Positions 23,058 to 32,342 of a DNA stretch of 64,000 nt are shown here, piece by piece. Where the stretch lies: assembly GCF_035989305.1 (NCBI RefSeq), contig NZ_CP108514.1:124001-188000 (forward strand), given 5' to 3'. The notes under the pieces were generated by a model that did no database searches, was not told where the DNA came from, and worked only from the letters and a program-made list of their open reading frames with translations. Positions within the stretch are counted from its first letter, which is position 1. Each line of letters starts with the position of its first letter. Made by a program: the position numbers and the translations under genes. Source of the stretch: Streptomyces sp. NBC_01233. Lineage in GTDB: Bacteria; Actinomycetota; Actinomycetes; Streptomycetales; Streptomycetaceae.

Positions 23058-24452
23058 TCAGGTTGTCGTGCGGGCGTGTGCGGCCAGTTCTTCCACGCGT
23101 GCGTGCAGGGTCGGCAGGTAGTGCTCGGACTCCGGCTTGATCAGGACGCTGCGGATCACGCGGGCCGCGTCCGCGTCCCGGGTCACGTGCGGGTGGCGGC
23201 GTAGGAAGGCGTCCGCGTCCGCGCGCAGCACGCTCAGGAACACGGGGTCCGCCTCCGCGGTCATGCCGTCGCGCAGCAGCCGGTTCGAGGCGGCGTCGAT
23301 GGTGGACAGGGATGTGCCGGCCAGGGTGGGGAAGTAGGTGACGATGTCGAGGTCCGGGCGCTGGTAGAGGTCCAGTTCGTCGGAGGCGGTCAGCAGGTCG
23401 GCCCAGTGCAGTGCGGCCCGGCGGTTCGCGGCGAGGATCCGTCCGAAGCCGTCCGGTGTGAGCGGCAGCAGTTGCAGGGTCAGCCACAGGGCGGCGGCGG
23501 CCGCGCCCGCCCGTGAGCATTCCAGGCTGATCTCGCCCAGGTGGAGGTCGGCGTCGGTGAAGTAGGTGTACGGCGAGTCGTGTGCGAAGTGCCGGCCGGC
23601 TCGCGGGTCGGGGAAGAGGACCGCGCCGCAGCCGTAGGGCTGCAGGCCCTGCTTGTGGGGGTCCACGACCATGGAGTCGCATGCGGCGATCGCCTGCCAG
23701 GGGGCCGCGTCGATTTCGCCGGTGCCGGCCCGGCCCAGGATGGCGTAGAAGCCGCCGTAGGCCGCGTCGACGTGGACGCGTGCCCCGTAGCGGCGGGCCA
23801 GTGGCAGGACTTCGTGGACCGGGTCGACCGCCCCGAGGCCGGTGGTTCCGGTGGTGACGACGACGGTGCCGATGCGTCCGCCGCGCAGGGCGGCCTCCAG
23901 CGCGTCGAGGTCGATGCGGCCGTGCGCGTCGGTGGGGATGCGGTGGCCCTGCATGCCCAGGACGTGGCACATCCGCTCGTGGGTGTAGTGGCATTCGCCG
24001 CTGTAGGCGATGCCGCGGTCCGGGTGGAGCTGGCGGGCGACGTAGAGGGCCTCCAGGTTGGCCATGGTGCCGCTGGTGGTGAGGTGTCCGACGTGGGCGT
24101 CGAGTCCGAACATGGCGGCGAGTTCGGCGACCGCCTCCCGTTCCATCTCGGTGGTCGCGGGCCCGCCTTCGGCGGCGTGGTTGTTGGGGTTGAAGAGCAT
24201 GGCGGTGAGGTAGCCGGTGACGGCTGCCGGGTGCGGCGGTTTGACCATCTGTCCGGCGTAGCGCGGGTGGAAGAACGGGTAGTTGTGGTCCATCCGCTTG
24301 GCGAGGCGGTCGAAGGCCTCGGTGAAGGCGTCGGGGTGGACGCGGTGGGCGTCGTGGGTCCGGTACGGGCCGAACTGCCCTCCCCACCGCTGCGCCACGG
24401 TGAGCGCGCGCGGCAGCCAGTCGGTCAGGTCGTGCAGGTCGTGCAGGTCCAC
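23058..24452 (-). CDS. PLP-dependent group II amino-acid decarboxylase
   Basis: A 464-residue fold type I PLP decarboxylase. Family marks: DHNYPFFHPRYAGQM, LTTSGTMANLEAL, the VHVDAAYGGFY aspartate and the PLP Lys in VVDPHKQGLQPYGCG. The family includes aromatic amino acid, glutamate and diaminobutyrate decarboxylases; the sequence does not settle the substrate. With trp genes near, tryptophan is possible, and with a GNAT and EctC-like cyclase in the cluster diaminobutyrate is also possible. I chose GTG 24452 because it has GGGGGAGG five bases upstream. Transcription starts from a promoter with a SARP-type repeat at 24538-24555. Confidence 0.87.
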   Translation of the reverse strand: MDLHDLHDLTDWLPRALTVAQRWGGQFGPYRTHDAHRVHPDAFTEAFDRLAKRMDHNYPFFHPRYAGQMVKPPHPAAVTGYLTAMLFNPNNHAAEGGPATTEMEREAVAELAAMFGLDAHVGHLTTSGTMANLEALYVARQLHPDRGIAYSGECHYTHERMCHVLGMQGHRIPTDAHGRIDLDALEAALRGGRIGTVVVTTGTTGLGAVDPVHEVLPLARRYGARVHVDAAYGGFYAILGRAGTGEIDAAPWQAIAACDSMVVDPHKQGLQPYGCGAVLFPDPRAGRHFAHDSPYTYFTDADLHLGEISLECSRAGAAAAALWLTLQLLPLTPDGFGRILAANRRAALHWADLLTASDELDLYQRPDLDIVTYFPTLAGTSLSTIDAASNRLLRDGMTAEADPVFLSVLRADADAFLRRHPHVTRDADAARVIRSVLIKPESEHYLPTLHARVEELAAHARTTT

Positions 24453-24770
24453 GGGTGCCTCCCCCAGCGGCCGCCCGGGTGGCGGCACGAGTCGGGCGTA
24501 CGCGGTCGTACGTACGCAAGAGGAGGGTTACGAAGGCCCCGCAAGGCCCGCGCAACGCCTGACGCCCGCACACCATCTGGGCTCCAGTGATGCGCAAGCC
24601 GTATCTGGTGCACTCGCGGCGCGACAGCCACGCGGGGTACTCCCTGCTGCCGGCTGCTCCGGGGGGACCGGCGCACCGGGTGCCGGCCGTCCTCGGCGTG
24701 TTCGGCCCCGCTCGCGGGCGTCCGCCCGCACCGCGCCCCCCCATTTTTTTCTTTCCAGGAGGAAGATTCC
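24453..24770. promoter_or_regulatory. Divergent intergenic region, decarboxylase / multicopper oxidase
   Basis: The 318 bp between the two divergent genes hold the leftward SARP-type repeat at 24538-24555 and a ribosome site (CCAGGAGGAAGATTCC) before the oxidase. No matching repeat faces the oxidase. Confidence 0.6.
24538..24555 (-). promoter_or_regulatory. SARP-type heptamer repeat, decarboxylase operon
   Basis: Minus strand: TTGCGCG (24555-24549), 4 bp, TTGCGGG (24544-24538), 11-bp period. TAACCC lies seven bases downstream as a weak -10. Same pattern as at 6748, 6796 and 10171. Confidence 0.65.
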
Positions 24771-26240
24771 ATGGTCACCAGACGCAGCTTGCTCGGCGGC
24801 GCCGTCGCCGCGACCGGCGCCGGCCTGCTCACCAGTGGTGGTCTGACGCCGCTGCTGCGTGCCCGGGGGGCCGAGGCCTCCGGTACGGGCGCGGCCGGGA
24901 GCGGGCCGGTCACCGTCCCGCCGCCGTTCAGCGTGCGGATGCCGATGGCCTCGGTGCTCCAGCCGATATCGACGGTGGGCGGCCAGGACACGTACGCGGT
25001 CACCATCAAGGAGGTGGCGCGGGAGATCATCCCCGGTGTGCAGACGAAGGTGTTGACCTACGACGGCCAGTTCCCGGGGCCGGTGTTGCGGGCGCGCAGC
25101 GGGCGCAGGGTGGTGATCCGCCACCGCAACGCCCTCACGATGCCGGTCTCGGTCCATCTGCACGGCGGGAGCGTCTCGCCGGAGAACGACGGCGGCCCGA
25201 TGGACACGTTCGGGCCGAACACCTCGCGCACCTACACCTACCCGAACCAGCAGCCGGGCGCCGGCCTGTGGTTCCACGACCACGCGCACCACATGGAGTC
25301 GGAGCATGTCTTCCGTGGCCTGTCCGCCGCGTATCTGCTGTCGGACGAGGCCGAGCGGTCGCTGCCGCTGCCGTCCGGCCAGTACGAGGTTCCGATCGCG
25401 CTGCGTGACGCCCGCTTCGACGAGGCCGGCCAGCTGGTCTACGTGATGGACGACGTGTTCGGCCGGACCACCATCCTCGCCAACGGACGCCCGAGTCCGT
25501 ACGTCGAGGTCGCGGCCCGCAAGTACCGCTTCCGGCTGCTGAACTCGTCCAACATGCGCTTCTTCCAGCTGCGTCTGTCGGACGGCGGGCAGATGGTCCA
25601 GATCGGTACGGACGGCGGTCTGCTGGAACACCCCTTCGCGACGGACACCATCGGGCTGTCGCCGGCGGAGCGGGCGGATGTGGTCATCGACTTCTCGCGC
25701 TACCGGGTCGGTACGAAGATCGTCTTGGAGAACACTTTGGGGCCGGGGACGCCCGAGCAGGTGGGCAAGGTGCTGCGCTTCGACGTCGTGCGGACGGCGT
25801 CCGATGCGAGCCGGGTGCCCGAGACGCTGCGCTCCCTGCCGGCCATGGCGAAGGCCACGGTCCAGCGCAGCATCGTCTTGAGCATGGACGAGGACGGCCG
25901 CCAGGAGCCGCAGGGGTTCATGGACGGGCAGGTGTGGGACTACCAGCGCATCGACCAGACCATCGCCCACGGGAGCTCGGAGATCTGGACGGTCACCAAC
26001 GCCAACAAGGTCGTCCCGCACAACTTTCACATGCACCTGGTCCAGTTCCGGGTGCTGGAGCGCAACGGGGCGCCGGTGGCTCCGGGCGAGGCCGGGCTGA
26101 AGGACACGGTCCGGCTGTTCCCCGGCGAGAGCGTGAAGCTGCACGCCACTTTCGACACGTTCAGGGGGACGTACGTCTACCACTGCCATCTGCTGGACCA
26201 CTCGGCGATGGGCATGATGGCCAATTTCCGTATCCGGTAG
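24771..26240 (+). CDS. Tat-exported multicopper oxidase
   Basis: A 489-residue three-domain multicopper oxidase. The N-terminus [18 protein letters not shown] is a Tat signal. All four copper motifs are present: [30 protein letters not shown] and the type 1 site [13 protein letters not shown]. The Met ligand suggests a moderate redox potential. The layout fits the CotA/bilirubin oxidase/phenoxazinone synthase group rather than small laccases. It could couple or oxidise an aminophenol, indole or pyrrole outside the cell, an attractive last step for an indole product (inference). It is read away from the decarboxylase operon and is followed by the methyl-cycle genes after 200 bp. Confidence 0.9.
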   Translation: MVTRRSLLGGAVAATGAGLLTSGGLTPLLRARGAEASGTGAAGSGPVTVPPPFSVRMPMASVLQPISTVGGQDTYAVTIKEVAREIIPGVQTKVLTYDGQFPGPVLRARSGRRVVIRHRNALTMPVSVHLHGGSVSPENDGGPMDTFGPNTSRTYTYPNQQPGAGLWFHDHAHHMESEHVFRGLSAAYLLSDEAERSLPLPSGQYEVPIALRDARFDEAGQLVYVMDDVFGRTTILANGRPSPYVEVAARKYRFRLLNSSNMRFFQLRLSDGGQMVQIGTDGGLLEHPFATDTIGLSPAERADVVIDFSRYRVGTKIVLENTLGPGTPEQVGKVLRFDVVRTASDASRVPETLRSLPAMAKATVQRSIVLSMDEDGRQEPQGFMDGQVWDYQRIDQTIAHGSSEIWTVTNANKVVPHNFHMHLVQFRVLERNGAPVAPGEAGLKDTVRLFPGESVKLHATFDTFRGTYVYHCHLLDHSAMGMMANFRIR

Positions 26241-26313
26241 CGGTGCCCGCGGGGGATGCGCCGCTTGGAGCGGAGGTGGGGGAACCGGCCAGGTCCGCTC
26301 GACGCGCTCTCAA

Positions 26314-26372
26314 GGACGGGCCGAGGACCGGGCGGCAGGATCCTCGGCAACAGACCGTGTCCGGCCGTGTCC
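26314..26372 (+). promoter_or_regulatory. Structured metK leader, candidate regulatory RNA
   Basis: A long-range stem (GGACGGGCC, 26314-26322, with 26363-26372, one bulge) encloses or competes with a second stem (CCGAGGA, 26321-26327, with 26341-26347) followed by CGGCAACAGACC. The CGGCAAC element recalls SAM-I/SAM-IV riboswitches, but I could not thread the full consensus. It ends 67 bp before metK. Confidence 0.35.
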
Positions 26373-26439
26373 CCCACGCCCGACCCCTGACCGATCCGAC
26401 CGTCGTACCCGAATCCGTGCCCACACCACCAGGAGTGAG

Positions 26440-27648
26440 ATGTCCCGTCGTCTGTTCACCTCGGAGTCCGTGACCGAGGGACACCCCGACAAGATCGCCG
26501 ACCAGATCAGCGACACGATCCTCGACGCGCTCCTCGCACAAGACCCGGCCTCGCGGGTGGCGGTGGAGACGCTGATCACCACCGGTCTGGTGCACATAGC
26601 CGGCGAGGTCACCACGCAGGCCTACGCCCCCATCGCGCAGCTGGTGCGGGCCAAGATCCTGGAGATCGGCTACGACTCCTCGCAGAAGGGCTTCGACGGC
26701 GCCTCCTGTGGCGTGTCGGTGTCCATCGGCGCGCAGTCCCCGGACATCGCGCAGGGTGTCGACGCGGCCTACGAGAGCCGGGTGGAGGGCGATGAGGACG
26801 AGTTGGACCGGCAGGGTGCCGGCGATCAGGGCTTGATGTTCGGCTACGCCTGCGACGAGACGCCCGAGCTCATGCCGCTGCCGATCCACCTCGCGCACCG
26901 GCTTTCGCGCCGGCTGTCGGAGGTCCGCAAGAACGGGACGATCCCCTACCTGCGTCCCGACGGCAAGACGCAGGTCACCATCGAGTATGACGGTGAGCGG
27001 GCCGTGCGCCTGGACACGGTCGTCGTCTCGACCCAGCACGCATCCGATGTCGACCTGGAGGCCCTGCTGGCGCCGGACGTCCGCGCCTCGGTCGTCGAGT
27101 ACGTGCTGGCCCGGCTCGCCGAGGACGGCATCAAGCTGGAGACCGAGGGCTACCGGCTTTTGGTGAACCCGACCGGCCGTTTCGAGATCGGCGGCCCGAT
27201 GGGCGACGCCGGCCTGACCGGCCGCAAGATCATCATCGATACGTACGGGGGGATGGCCCGCCACGGTGGCGGCGCGTTCTCCGGGAAGGACCCGTCCAAG
27301 GTCGACCGCTCCGCCGCGTACGCGATGCGCTGGGTCGCCAAGAACGTCGTCGCGGCCGGTCTCGCCTCGCGGTGCGAGGTGCAGGTCGCGTACGCGATCG
27401 GCAAGGCCGAGCCGGTGGGTCTGTTCGTGGAGACCTTCGGTACCCACACCGTGCCCACCGACCGTATCGAGCGGGCCATCGGCGAGGTCTTCGACCTGCG
27501 TCCGGCCGCGATCATCCGTGATCTGGACCTGTTGCGCCCGATCTACGCGCAGACCGCCGCGTACGGGCACTTCGGCCGTGAGCTGCCGGACTTCACGTGG
27601 GAGCGCACCGACCGCGCCGAGCGGCTGAAGGCCGTCGCCGCCGCCTGA
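26440..27648 (+). CDS. metK: S-adenosylmethionine synthetase
   Basis: A 402-residue MetK that makes SAM from methionine and [23 protein letters not shown] starts the protein; [16 protein letters not shown] and [16 protein letters not shown] are the ATP and metal-binding motifs; the C-terminal DFTWE is typical. ATG 26440 follows CCAGGAGTGAG. Streptomyces carry another metK in primary metabolism, so this is likely a second, cluster-linked copy. It opens a cassette of metK, adenosine-kinase-like, metH, metF and sahH. A structured leader lies upstream. Confidence 0.97.
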   Translation: MSRRLFTSESVTEGHPDKIADQISDTILDALLAQDPASRVAVETLITTGLVHIAGEVTTQAYAPIAQLVRAKILEIGYDSSQKGFDGASCGVSVSIGAQSPDIAQGVDAAYESRVEGDEDELDRQGAGDQGLMFGYACDETPELMPLPIHLAHRLSRRLSEVRKNGTIPYLRPDGKTQVTIEYDGERAVRLDTVVVSTQHASDVDLEALLAPDVRASVVEYVLARLAEDGIKLETEGYRLLVNPTGRFEIGGPMGDAGLTGRKIIIDTYGGMARHGGGAFSGKDPSKVDRSAAYAMRWVAKNVVAAGLASRCEVQVAYAIGKAEPVGLFVETFGTHTVPTDRIERAIGEVFDLRPAAIIRDLDLLRPIYAQTAAYGHFGRELPDFTWERTDRAERLKAVAAA

Positions 27649-27699
27649 GCACCCCGGGCGCGCGCACGGCCCCCACCAGCCCCCCACACCGCCCCGTCC

Positions 27700-27797
27700 C
27701 GCCCCGCCAGGCACCCCCACACCCCCCACACCCACACCCCCACACCCACACCCCGCCCCGCCCCGCCCCGCCTCGCCCCGCCCCGCCCCGCCCCGCC
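27700..27797 (+). repeat. C/A-rich tract and CCCCG pentanucleotide repeats
   Basis: A C/A-rich stretch is followed by nine near-perfect CCCCG units at about 27751-27795. It fills the gap between metK and the kinase gene; the kinase ribosome site (CACAGGAG) follows. No gene seen. Confidence 0.8.
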
Positions 27798-27825
27798 GGC
27801 ATCAGACCAGTTCACAGGAGTCCAC

Positions 27826-28806
27826 GTGCGTATCGCGGTGACCGGATCCATCGCCACAGATCACCTCATGGCCTTCCCGGGCCGGTTCGTCGACCAGCTG
27901 CTCCCCGACCAGCTGGAACACGTCTCGTTGTCGTTCCTCGTCGACACCCTCCAGGTGCGGCGGGGCGGAGTGGCGGCCAACATCGCCTTCGGCCTCGGCG
28001 GCCTCGGCCTCGACCCCCTGCTGGTGGGCGCCGTGGGCCCGGACTTCGCCGAGTACGAGGTCTGGCTCAAGGAACACGGCGTCGACACCGGCTCGGTGTA
28101 CGTCTCCTCGGACCACCAGACCGCCCGCTTCATGTGCATGACCGACCAGGACACCAACCAGATAGCCGCCTTCTACGCGGGCGCCATGGCCGAGGCCGGC
28201 CGTGTCGACCTGCGCGCCGTCCATGACCGCGCCCCCCTCGACCTGGTGCTCGTCTCGCCCAACGATCCCGGCGCGATGGTCCGCCACACCGAGCAGGCCC
28301 GGGACCTGGACATCGATTTCGCCGCCGACCCCTCGCAGCAGCTCGCCCGCCTCACCGGCGCCGAGGTCCGCAGCCTGGTCACCGGGGCCCGCTGGCTGTT
28401 CACCAACGAGTACGAGTCCGCGCTGCTGCGTGAACGGGCCGGGTGGAGCCGCCAGGAGGTCCTGGACCGCGTCGGTACGTGGGTCACCACCCTGGGCGCG
28501 CAGGGCGTCCGTATCGACCGCATGGGCGCGCCGGCCGTCACGGTCGGCGCGGTTCCCGACGTCCGCGCCGAGGACCCGACCGGTGTCGGCGACGCCTTCC
28601 GCTCCGGCTTCCTGGCCGCCGTCAGCTGGGGCCTAAAGCTGGAGAGCGCCGCGCAGCTCGGCTGCGCGATGTCGGCGCTGGCCTTGGTGACGGTCGGATC
28701 CCAGGCGTACGAGGTCCGGCCCGAGCGTCTGCTGGCCACCGTTCGCGCGGTGTACGGGGAGCATGCGGCCGGGCTGCTGGAGGCGAAGCTGGGGCGGTCG
28801 GCATGA
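27826..28806 (+). CDS. PfkB-family kinase, adenosine-kinase-like
   Basis: A 326-residue ribokinase-fold enzyme. N-terminal substrate region: AVTGSIATDHLMAFPGRF and RRGGVAANIAFGLGGLG. C-terminal ATP/anion-hole signature: EDPTGVGDAFRSGFL with the catalytic Asp. It resembles actinobacterial adenosine kinases of the PfkB type. In this cassette it would remove the adenosine freed by SAH hydrolase and so pull that reversible reaction forward. GTG start; its stop overlaps the metH start in an ATGA pair. Sugar kinase activity is the alternative, but context favours adenosine. Confidence 0.85.
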   Translation: MRIAVTGSIATDHLMAFPGRFVDQLLPDQLEHVSLSFLVDTLQVRRGGVAANIAFGLGGLGLDPLLVGAVGPDFAEYEVWLKEHGVDTGSVYVSSDHQTARFMCMTDQDTNQIAAFYAGAMAEAGRVDLRAVHDRAPLDLVLVSPNDPGAMVRHTEQARDLDIDFAADPSQQLARLTGAEVRSLVTGARWLFTNEYESALLRERAGWSRQEVLDRVGTWVTTLGAQGVRIDRMGAPAVTVGAVPDVRAEDPTGVGDAFRSGFLAAVSWGLKLESAAQLGCAMSALALVTVGSQAYEVRPERLLATVRAVYGEHAAGLLEAKLGRSA

Positions 28807-31800
28807 CGGTGAACGCGCAGATGCGGGCCGATGCCCTGCGGGAGGCGCTCGCGACCCGTGTGGTGGTCGCCGACGGGGCGATGGGGACGATGCTGCAGGC
28901 GCAGGACCCCTCGATGGAGGACTTCCAGCAGCTGGAGGGCTGCAACGAGGTTCTGAACGTGACGCGTCCGGACATCGTGCGGACGGTGCACGAGGCGTAC
29001 TTCGCGGTGGGTGTGGACTGCGTCGAGACGAACACCTTCGGTGCGAACTTCGCGGCTCTGGCGGAGTACGACATCGCGGAGCGCAATTTCGAGCTGTCGC
29101 AGGCGGGTGCCCGTATCGCCCGCGAGGTCGCCGACGAGTTCACGGCGTCGACGGGGCAGCAGCGCTGGGTTCTCGGCTCCATGGGCCCCGGCACCAAGCT
29201 GCCCACCCTGGGCCACATCACCTACGCGAAGATCCGCGACGCCTACCAGATCAACGCCGAGGGCCTGATCACCGGCGGCGCCGACGCGCTGCTCGTCGAG
29301 ACCACCCAGGACCTCCTGCAGACCAAGTCCTCCATTATCGGTGCCCGGCGCGCCATGGAGGCCCTCGGGGTCACCGTCCCGCTGATCTGCTCCGTCACCG
29401 TCGAGACCACCGGCACGATGCTGCTGGGCTCCGAGATCGGTGCGGCCCTGACGGCGCTGGAGCCGCTGGGTATCGACATGGTCGGTCTGAACTGTGCGAC
29501 CGGCCCCGCGGAGATGAGCGAGCACCTGCGGTATCTGGCGCGCAACGCCCGTATCCCGCTGTCCTGCATGCCCAACGCCGGCCTGCCCGTCCTGACCAAG
29601 GACGGCGCGCACTACCCGCTCAGCGCCCCCGAGCTGGCCGAAGCACAGGAGACCTTCGTCCGCGAGTACGGGCTTTCTCTGGTGGGTGGTTGCTGTGGGA
29701 CGACGCCGGAGCATCTGCGGCAGGTCGTCGAGCGGGTCCGCGGCACCGCGATCACCGCTCGCACCCCCCAGCCCGAGCCCGGCGCCGCCTCGCTCTACCA
29801 GACGGTTCCGTTCCGCCAGGACACCTCGTACATGGCCATCGGTGAGCGCACCAACGCGAACGGGTCGAAGAAGTTCCGTGAGGCGATGCTGGAGGCCCGC
29901 TGGGACGACTGCGTGGAGATGGCACGGGACCAGATCCGTGAGGGCGCGCACATGCTCGACCTCTGCGTGGACTACGTGGGCCGCGACGGCGTCGCGGACA
30001 TGGCGGAGCTTGCGGGCCGCTTCGCCACGGCCTCCACGCTGCCGATCGTGTTGGACTCGACCGAGGTTCCCGTCCTCCAGGCGGGCCTGGAGAAGCTCGG
30101 CGGGCGTGCGGTCATCAACTCGGTGAACTACGAGGACGGTGACGGTGCGGAGTCCCGCTTCGCGAAGGTCACCCGACTGGCGCAGGAGCACGGCGCCGCG
30201 CTGATCGCGCTGACCATCGACGAACAGGGCCAGGCCCGCACCGTCGAGCACAAGGTCGCCATTGCCGAACGGCTGATCGGGGACCTGACGGGGAACTGGG
30301 GGATCCGGGAGTCGGACATCCTCATCGACACACTGACGTTCACGATCTGCACCGGGCAGGAGGAGTCCCGGAAGGACGGTATCGCCACGATCGAGTCGAT
30401 CCGCGAGCTCAAGCGCCGCCACCCGGACGTCCAGACCACGCTGGGTCTGTCGAACATTTCCTTCGGGTTGAATCCGGCTGCGCGGGTCCTGTTGAACTCG
30501 GTGTTCCTGGACGAGTGTGTGAAGGCGGGTCTGGATTCGGCGATCGTGCACGCGTCGAAGATCTTGCCGATCGCGCGTTTCGATCAGGAGCAGGTCGCCA
30601 CGGCGCTGGATCTGATCTATGACCGGCGGGCGGAGGGCTACGACCCGCTGCAGAAGCTGATGGCCCTCTTCGAGGGGGTCAACACCAAGTCGCTGAAGGC
30701 CGGGCGGGCCGAGGAGCTCCTTGCGCTGCCGCTGGACGAGCGGTTGCAGCGGCGGATCATCGACGGTGAGAAGAACGGCCTGGAGGGCGATCTCGACGAG
30801 GCCCTGCAGACCCGTCCCGCCCTCGGCATCGTCAACGACACGCTGTTGGAGGGCATGAAGGTCGTCGGTGAGCTGTTCGGCTCCGGCCAGATGCAGCTCC
30901 CGTTCGTGCTGCAGTCCGCGGAGGTCATGAAGACGGCCGTCGCCTACCTCGAGCCGCACATGGAGAAGACCGACGACGAGGGCAAGGGCACGATCGTGCT
31001 GGCCACGGTCCGCGGCGACGTCCACGACATCGGCAAGAACCTCGTCGACATCATCCTCACCAACAACGGCTACAACGTCGTCAACATCGGGATCAAGCAG
31101 CCCGTCTCCGCGATCTTGGAGGCGGCGCAGGAGCACAAGGCCGATGTGATCGGCATGTCCGGGCTGCTGGTGAAGTCGACCGTGATCATGAAGGAGAACC
31201 TTCAGGAGCTCAACCAGCGCAAGCTGGCGGCCGACTACCCGGTGATCCTCGGCGGTGCGGCCCTCACCCGCGCCTACGTCGAACAAGACCTCCACGAGAT
31301 CTACGAGGGCGAAGTCCGCTACGCCCGCGACGCCTTCGAAGGCCTGCGCCTCATGGACGCCTTGATGGGGGTGAAACGCGGTGTTCCCGGCGTCGTGTTG
31401 CCGCCCCTGAAGCAGCGCCGCGTCGCCCGGCGCGATACGCCGCTCCTGGTGGCGGGGCCCCAGCCCGGCGGCCGCTCCGACGTGTCCGTCGACCACCCGG
31501 TCCCCACCCCGCCGTTCTGGGGCACCCGCGTCGTCAAGGGCATCCCGCTCAAGGAGTACGCGTCCTGGCTGGACGAGGGCGCCCTGTTCAAGGGCCAGTG
31601 GGGTTTGAAGGACAGCGAGACCATCGAGACGGACGGGCGGCCCCGGCTGCGCGGCTGGCTGGAGCGCCTGCACACCGGCGGGCTGCTGGAGGCGGCTGTC
31701 GTGCACGGCTACTTCCGGTGTGTCTCCAAGGGCGAGGACCTGATCGTCCTGGACGAGAACGGATCCGAGCGGACCCGTTTCACCTTTCCCCGCCAGGGCC

Positions 31801-32267
31801 GCGGCCGCCGGCTGTGCCTGGCGGACTTCTTCCGCTCCGAGGACAGCGGGGCAACCGACGTCGTGGGCTTCCAGGTGGTCACCGCCGGCAGCCGCATCGG
31901 GCAGGAGACGGCCCGGCTCTTCGCCGCCGACGCCTACCGCGAGTACATGGAGCTGCACGGCCTGTCCGTGCAGCTCGCCGAGGCCCTGGCCGAGTACTGG
32001 CACGCCCGCGTCCGCGGCGAGCTGGGCATCGCCGGATCGGATCCGGGGTCCATGGACGGCATGTTCCGCACCGAGTACCAGGGCTGCCGCTACTCGCTGG
32101 GCTATCCCGCCTGCCCCGACCTGGAGGACCGCGCGAAGATCGCCGCTCTTCTGCAGCCGGAGCGGATCGGGGTGCGCCTGTCGGAGGAGTTCCAGCTCCA
32201 CCCGGAGCAGTCCACCGACGCGATCGTGGTCCATCACCCCGAAGCCAAGTATTTCAACGCCCGTTGA
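28803..32267 (+). CDS. metH: Cobalamin-dependent methionine synthase
   Basis: A 1154-residue MetH with all four modules. The homocysteine-binding barrel (about 1-330) has VVADGAMGTMLQ and zinc Cys residues in GLNCATGP and VGGCCGTTPEHL. The pterin domain (about 345-620) carries MAIGERTNANGSKKFREAM. The B12 domain (about 650-870) has the cobalt-ligand motif GDVHDIGKNL. The C-terminal reactivation domain (about 900-1154) carries FRTEYQGCRYSLGYPACPD. It regenerates methionine from homocysteine with methyl-tetrahydrofolate. ATG 28803 overlaps the kinase stop. Length is normal and nothing is broken. Its methyl donor partner MetF, next in the operon, is disrupted. Confidence 0.97.
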   Translation: MTVNAQMRADALREALATRVVVADGAMGTMLQAQDPSMEDFQQLEGCNEVLNVTRPDIVRTVHEAYFAVGVDCVETNTFGANFAALAEYDIAERNFELSQAGARIAREVADEFTASTGQQRWVLGSMGPGTKLPTLGHITYAKIRDAYQINAEGLITGGADALLVETTQDLLQTKSSIIGARRAMEALGVTVPLICSVTVETTGTMLLGSEIGAALTALEPLGIDMVGLNCATGPAEMSEHLRYLARNARIPLSCMPNAGLPVLTKDGAHYPLSAPELAEAQETFVREYGLSLVGGCCGTTPEHLRQVVERVRGTAITARTPQPEPGAASLYQTVPFRQDTSYMAIGERTNANGSKKFREAMLEARWDDCVEMARDQIREGAHMLDLCVDYVGRDGVADMAELAGRFATASTLPIVLDSTEVPVLQAGLEKLGGRAVINSVNYEDGDGAESRFAKVTRLAQEHGAALIALTIDEQGQARTVEHKVAIAERLIGDLTGNWGIRESDILIDTLTFTICTGQEESRKDGIATIESIRELKRRHPDVQTTLGLSNISFGLNPAARVLLNSVFLDECVKAGLDSAIVHASKILPIARFDQEQVATALDLIYDRRAEGYDPLQKLMALFEGVNTKSLKAGRAEELLALPLDERLQRRIIDGEKNGLEGDLDEALQTRPALGIVNDTLLEGMKVVGELFGSGQMQLPFVLQSAEVMKTAVAYLEPHMEKTDDEGKGTIVLATVRGDVHDIGKNLVDIILTNNGYNVVNIGIKQPVSAILEAAQEHKADVIGMSGLLVKSTVIMKENLQELNQRKLAADYPVILGGAALTRAYVEQDLHEIYEGEVRYARDAFEGLRLMDALMGVKRGVPGVVLPPLKQRRVARRDTPLLVAGPQPGGRSDVSVDHPVPTPPFWGTRVVKGIPLKEYASWLDEGALFKGQWGLKDSETIETDGRPRLRGWLERLHTGGLLEAAVVHGYFRCVSKGEDLIVLDENGSERTRFTFPRQGRGRRLCLADFFRSEDSGATDVVGFQVVTAGSRIGQETARLFAADAYREYMELHGLSVQLAEALAEYWHARVRGELGIAGSDPGSMDGMFRTEYQGCRYSLGYPACPDLEDRAKIAALLQPERIGVRLSEEFQLHPEQSTDAIVVHHPEAKYFNAR

Positions 32268-32342
32268 GATCGGATGAGTTGGAAAGGAGTCCGACATGCC
32301 GGCTGCTCTGGCCGCCACCACCGACCGCCCCCGCACCCTTAA

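Noticed and set aside
24571..24625. SARP-type repeat for the multicopper oxidase
   Set aside because: One TTGCGCA occurs on the minus strand, but the second heptamer 11 bp away does not match and the direction is wrong.
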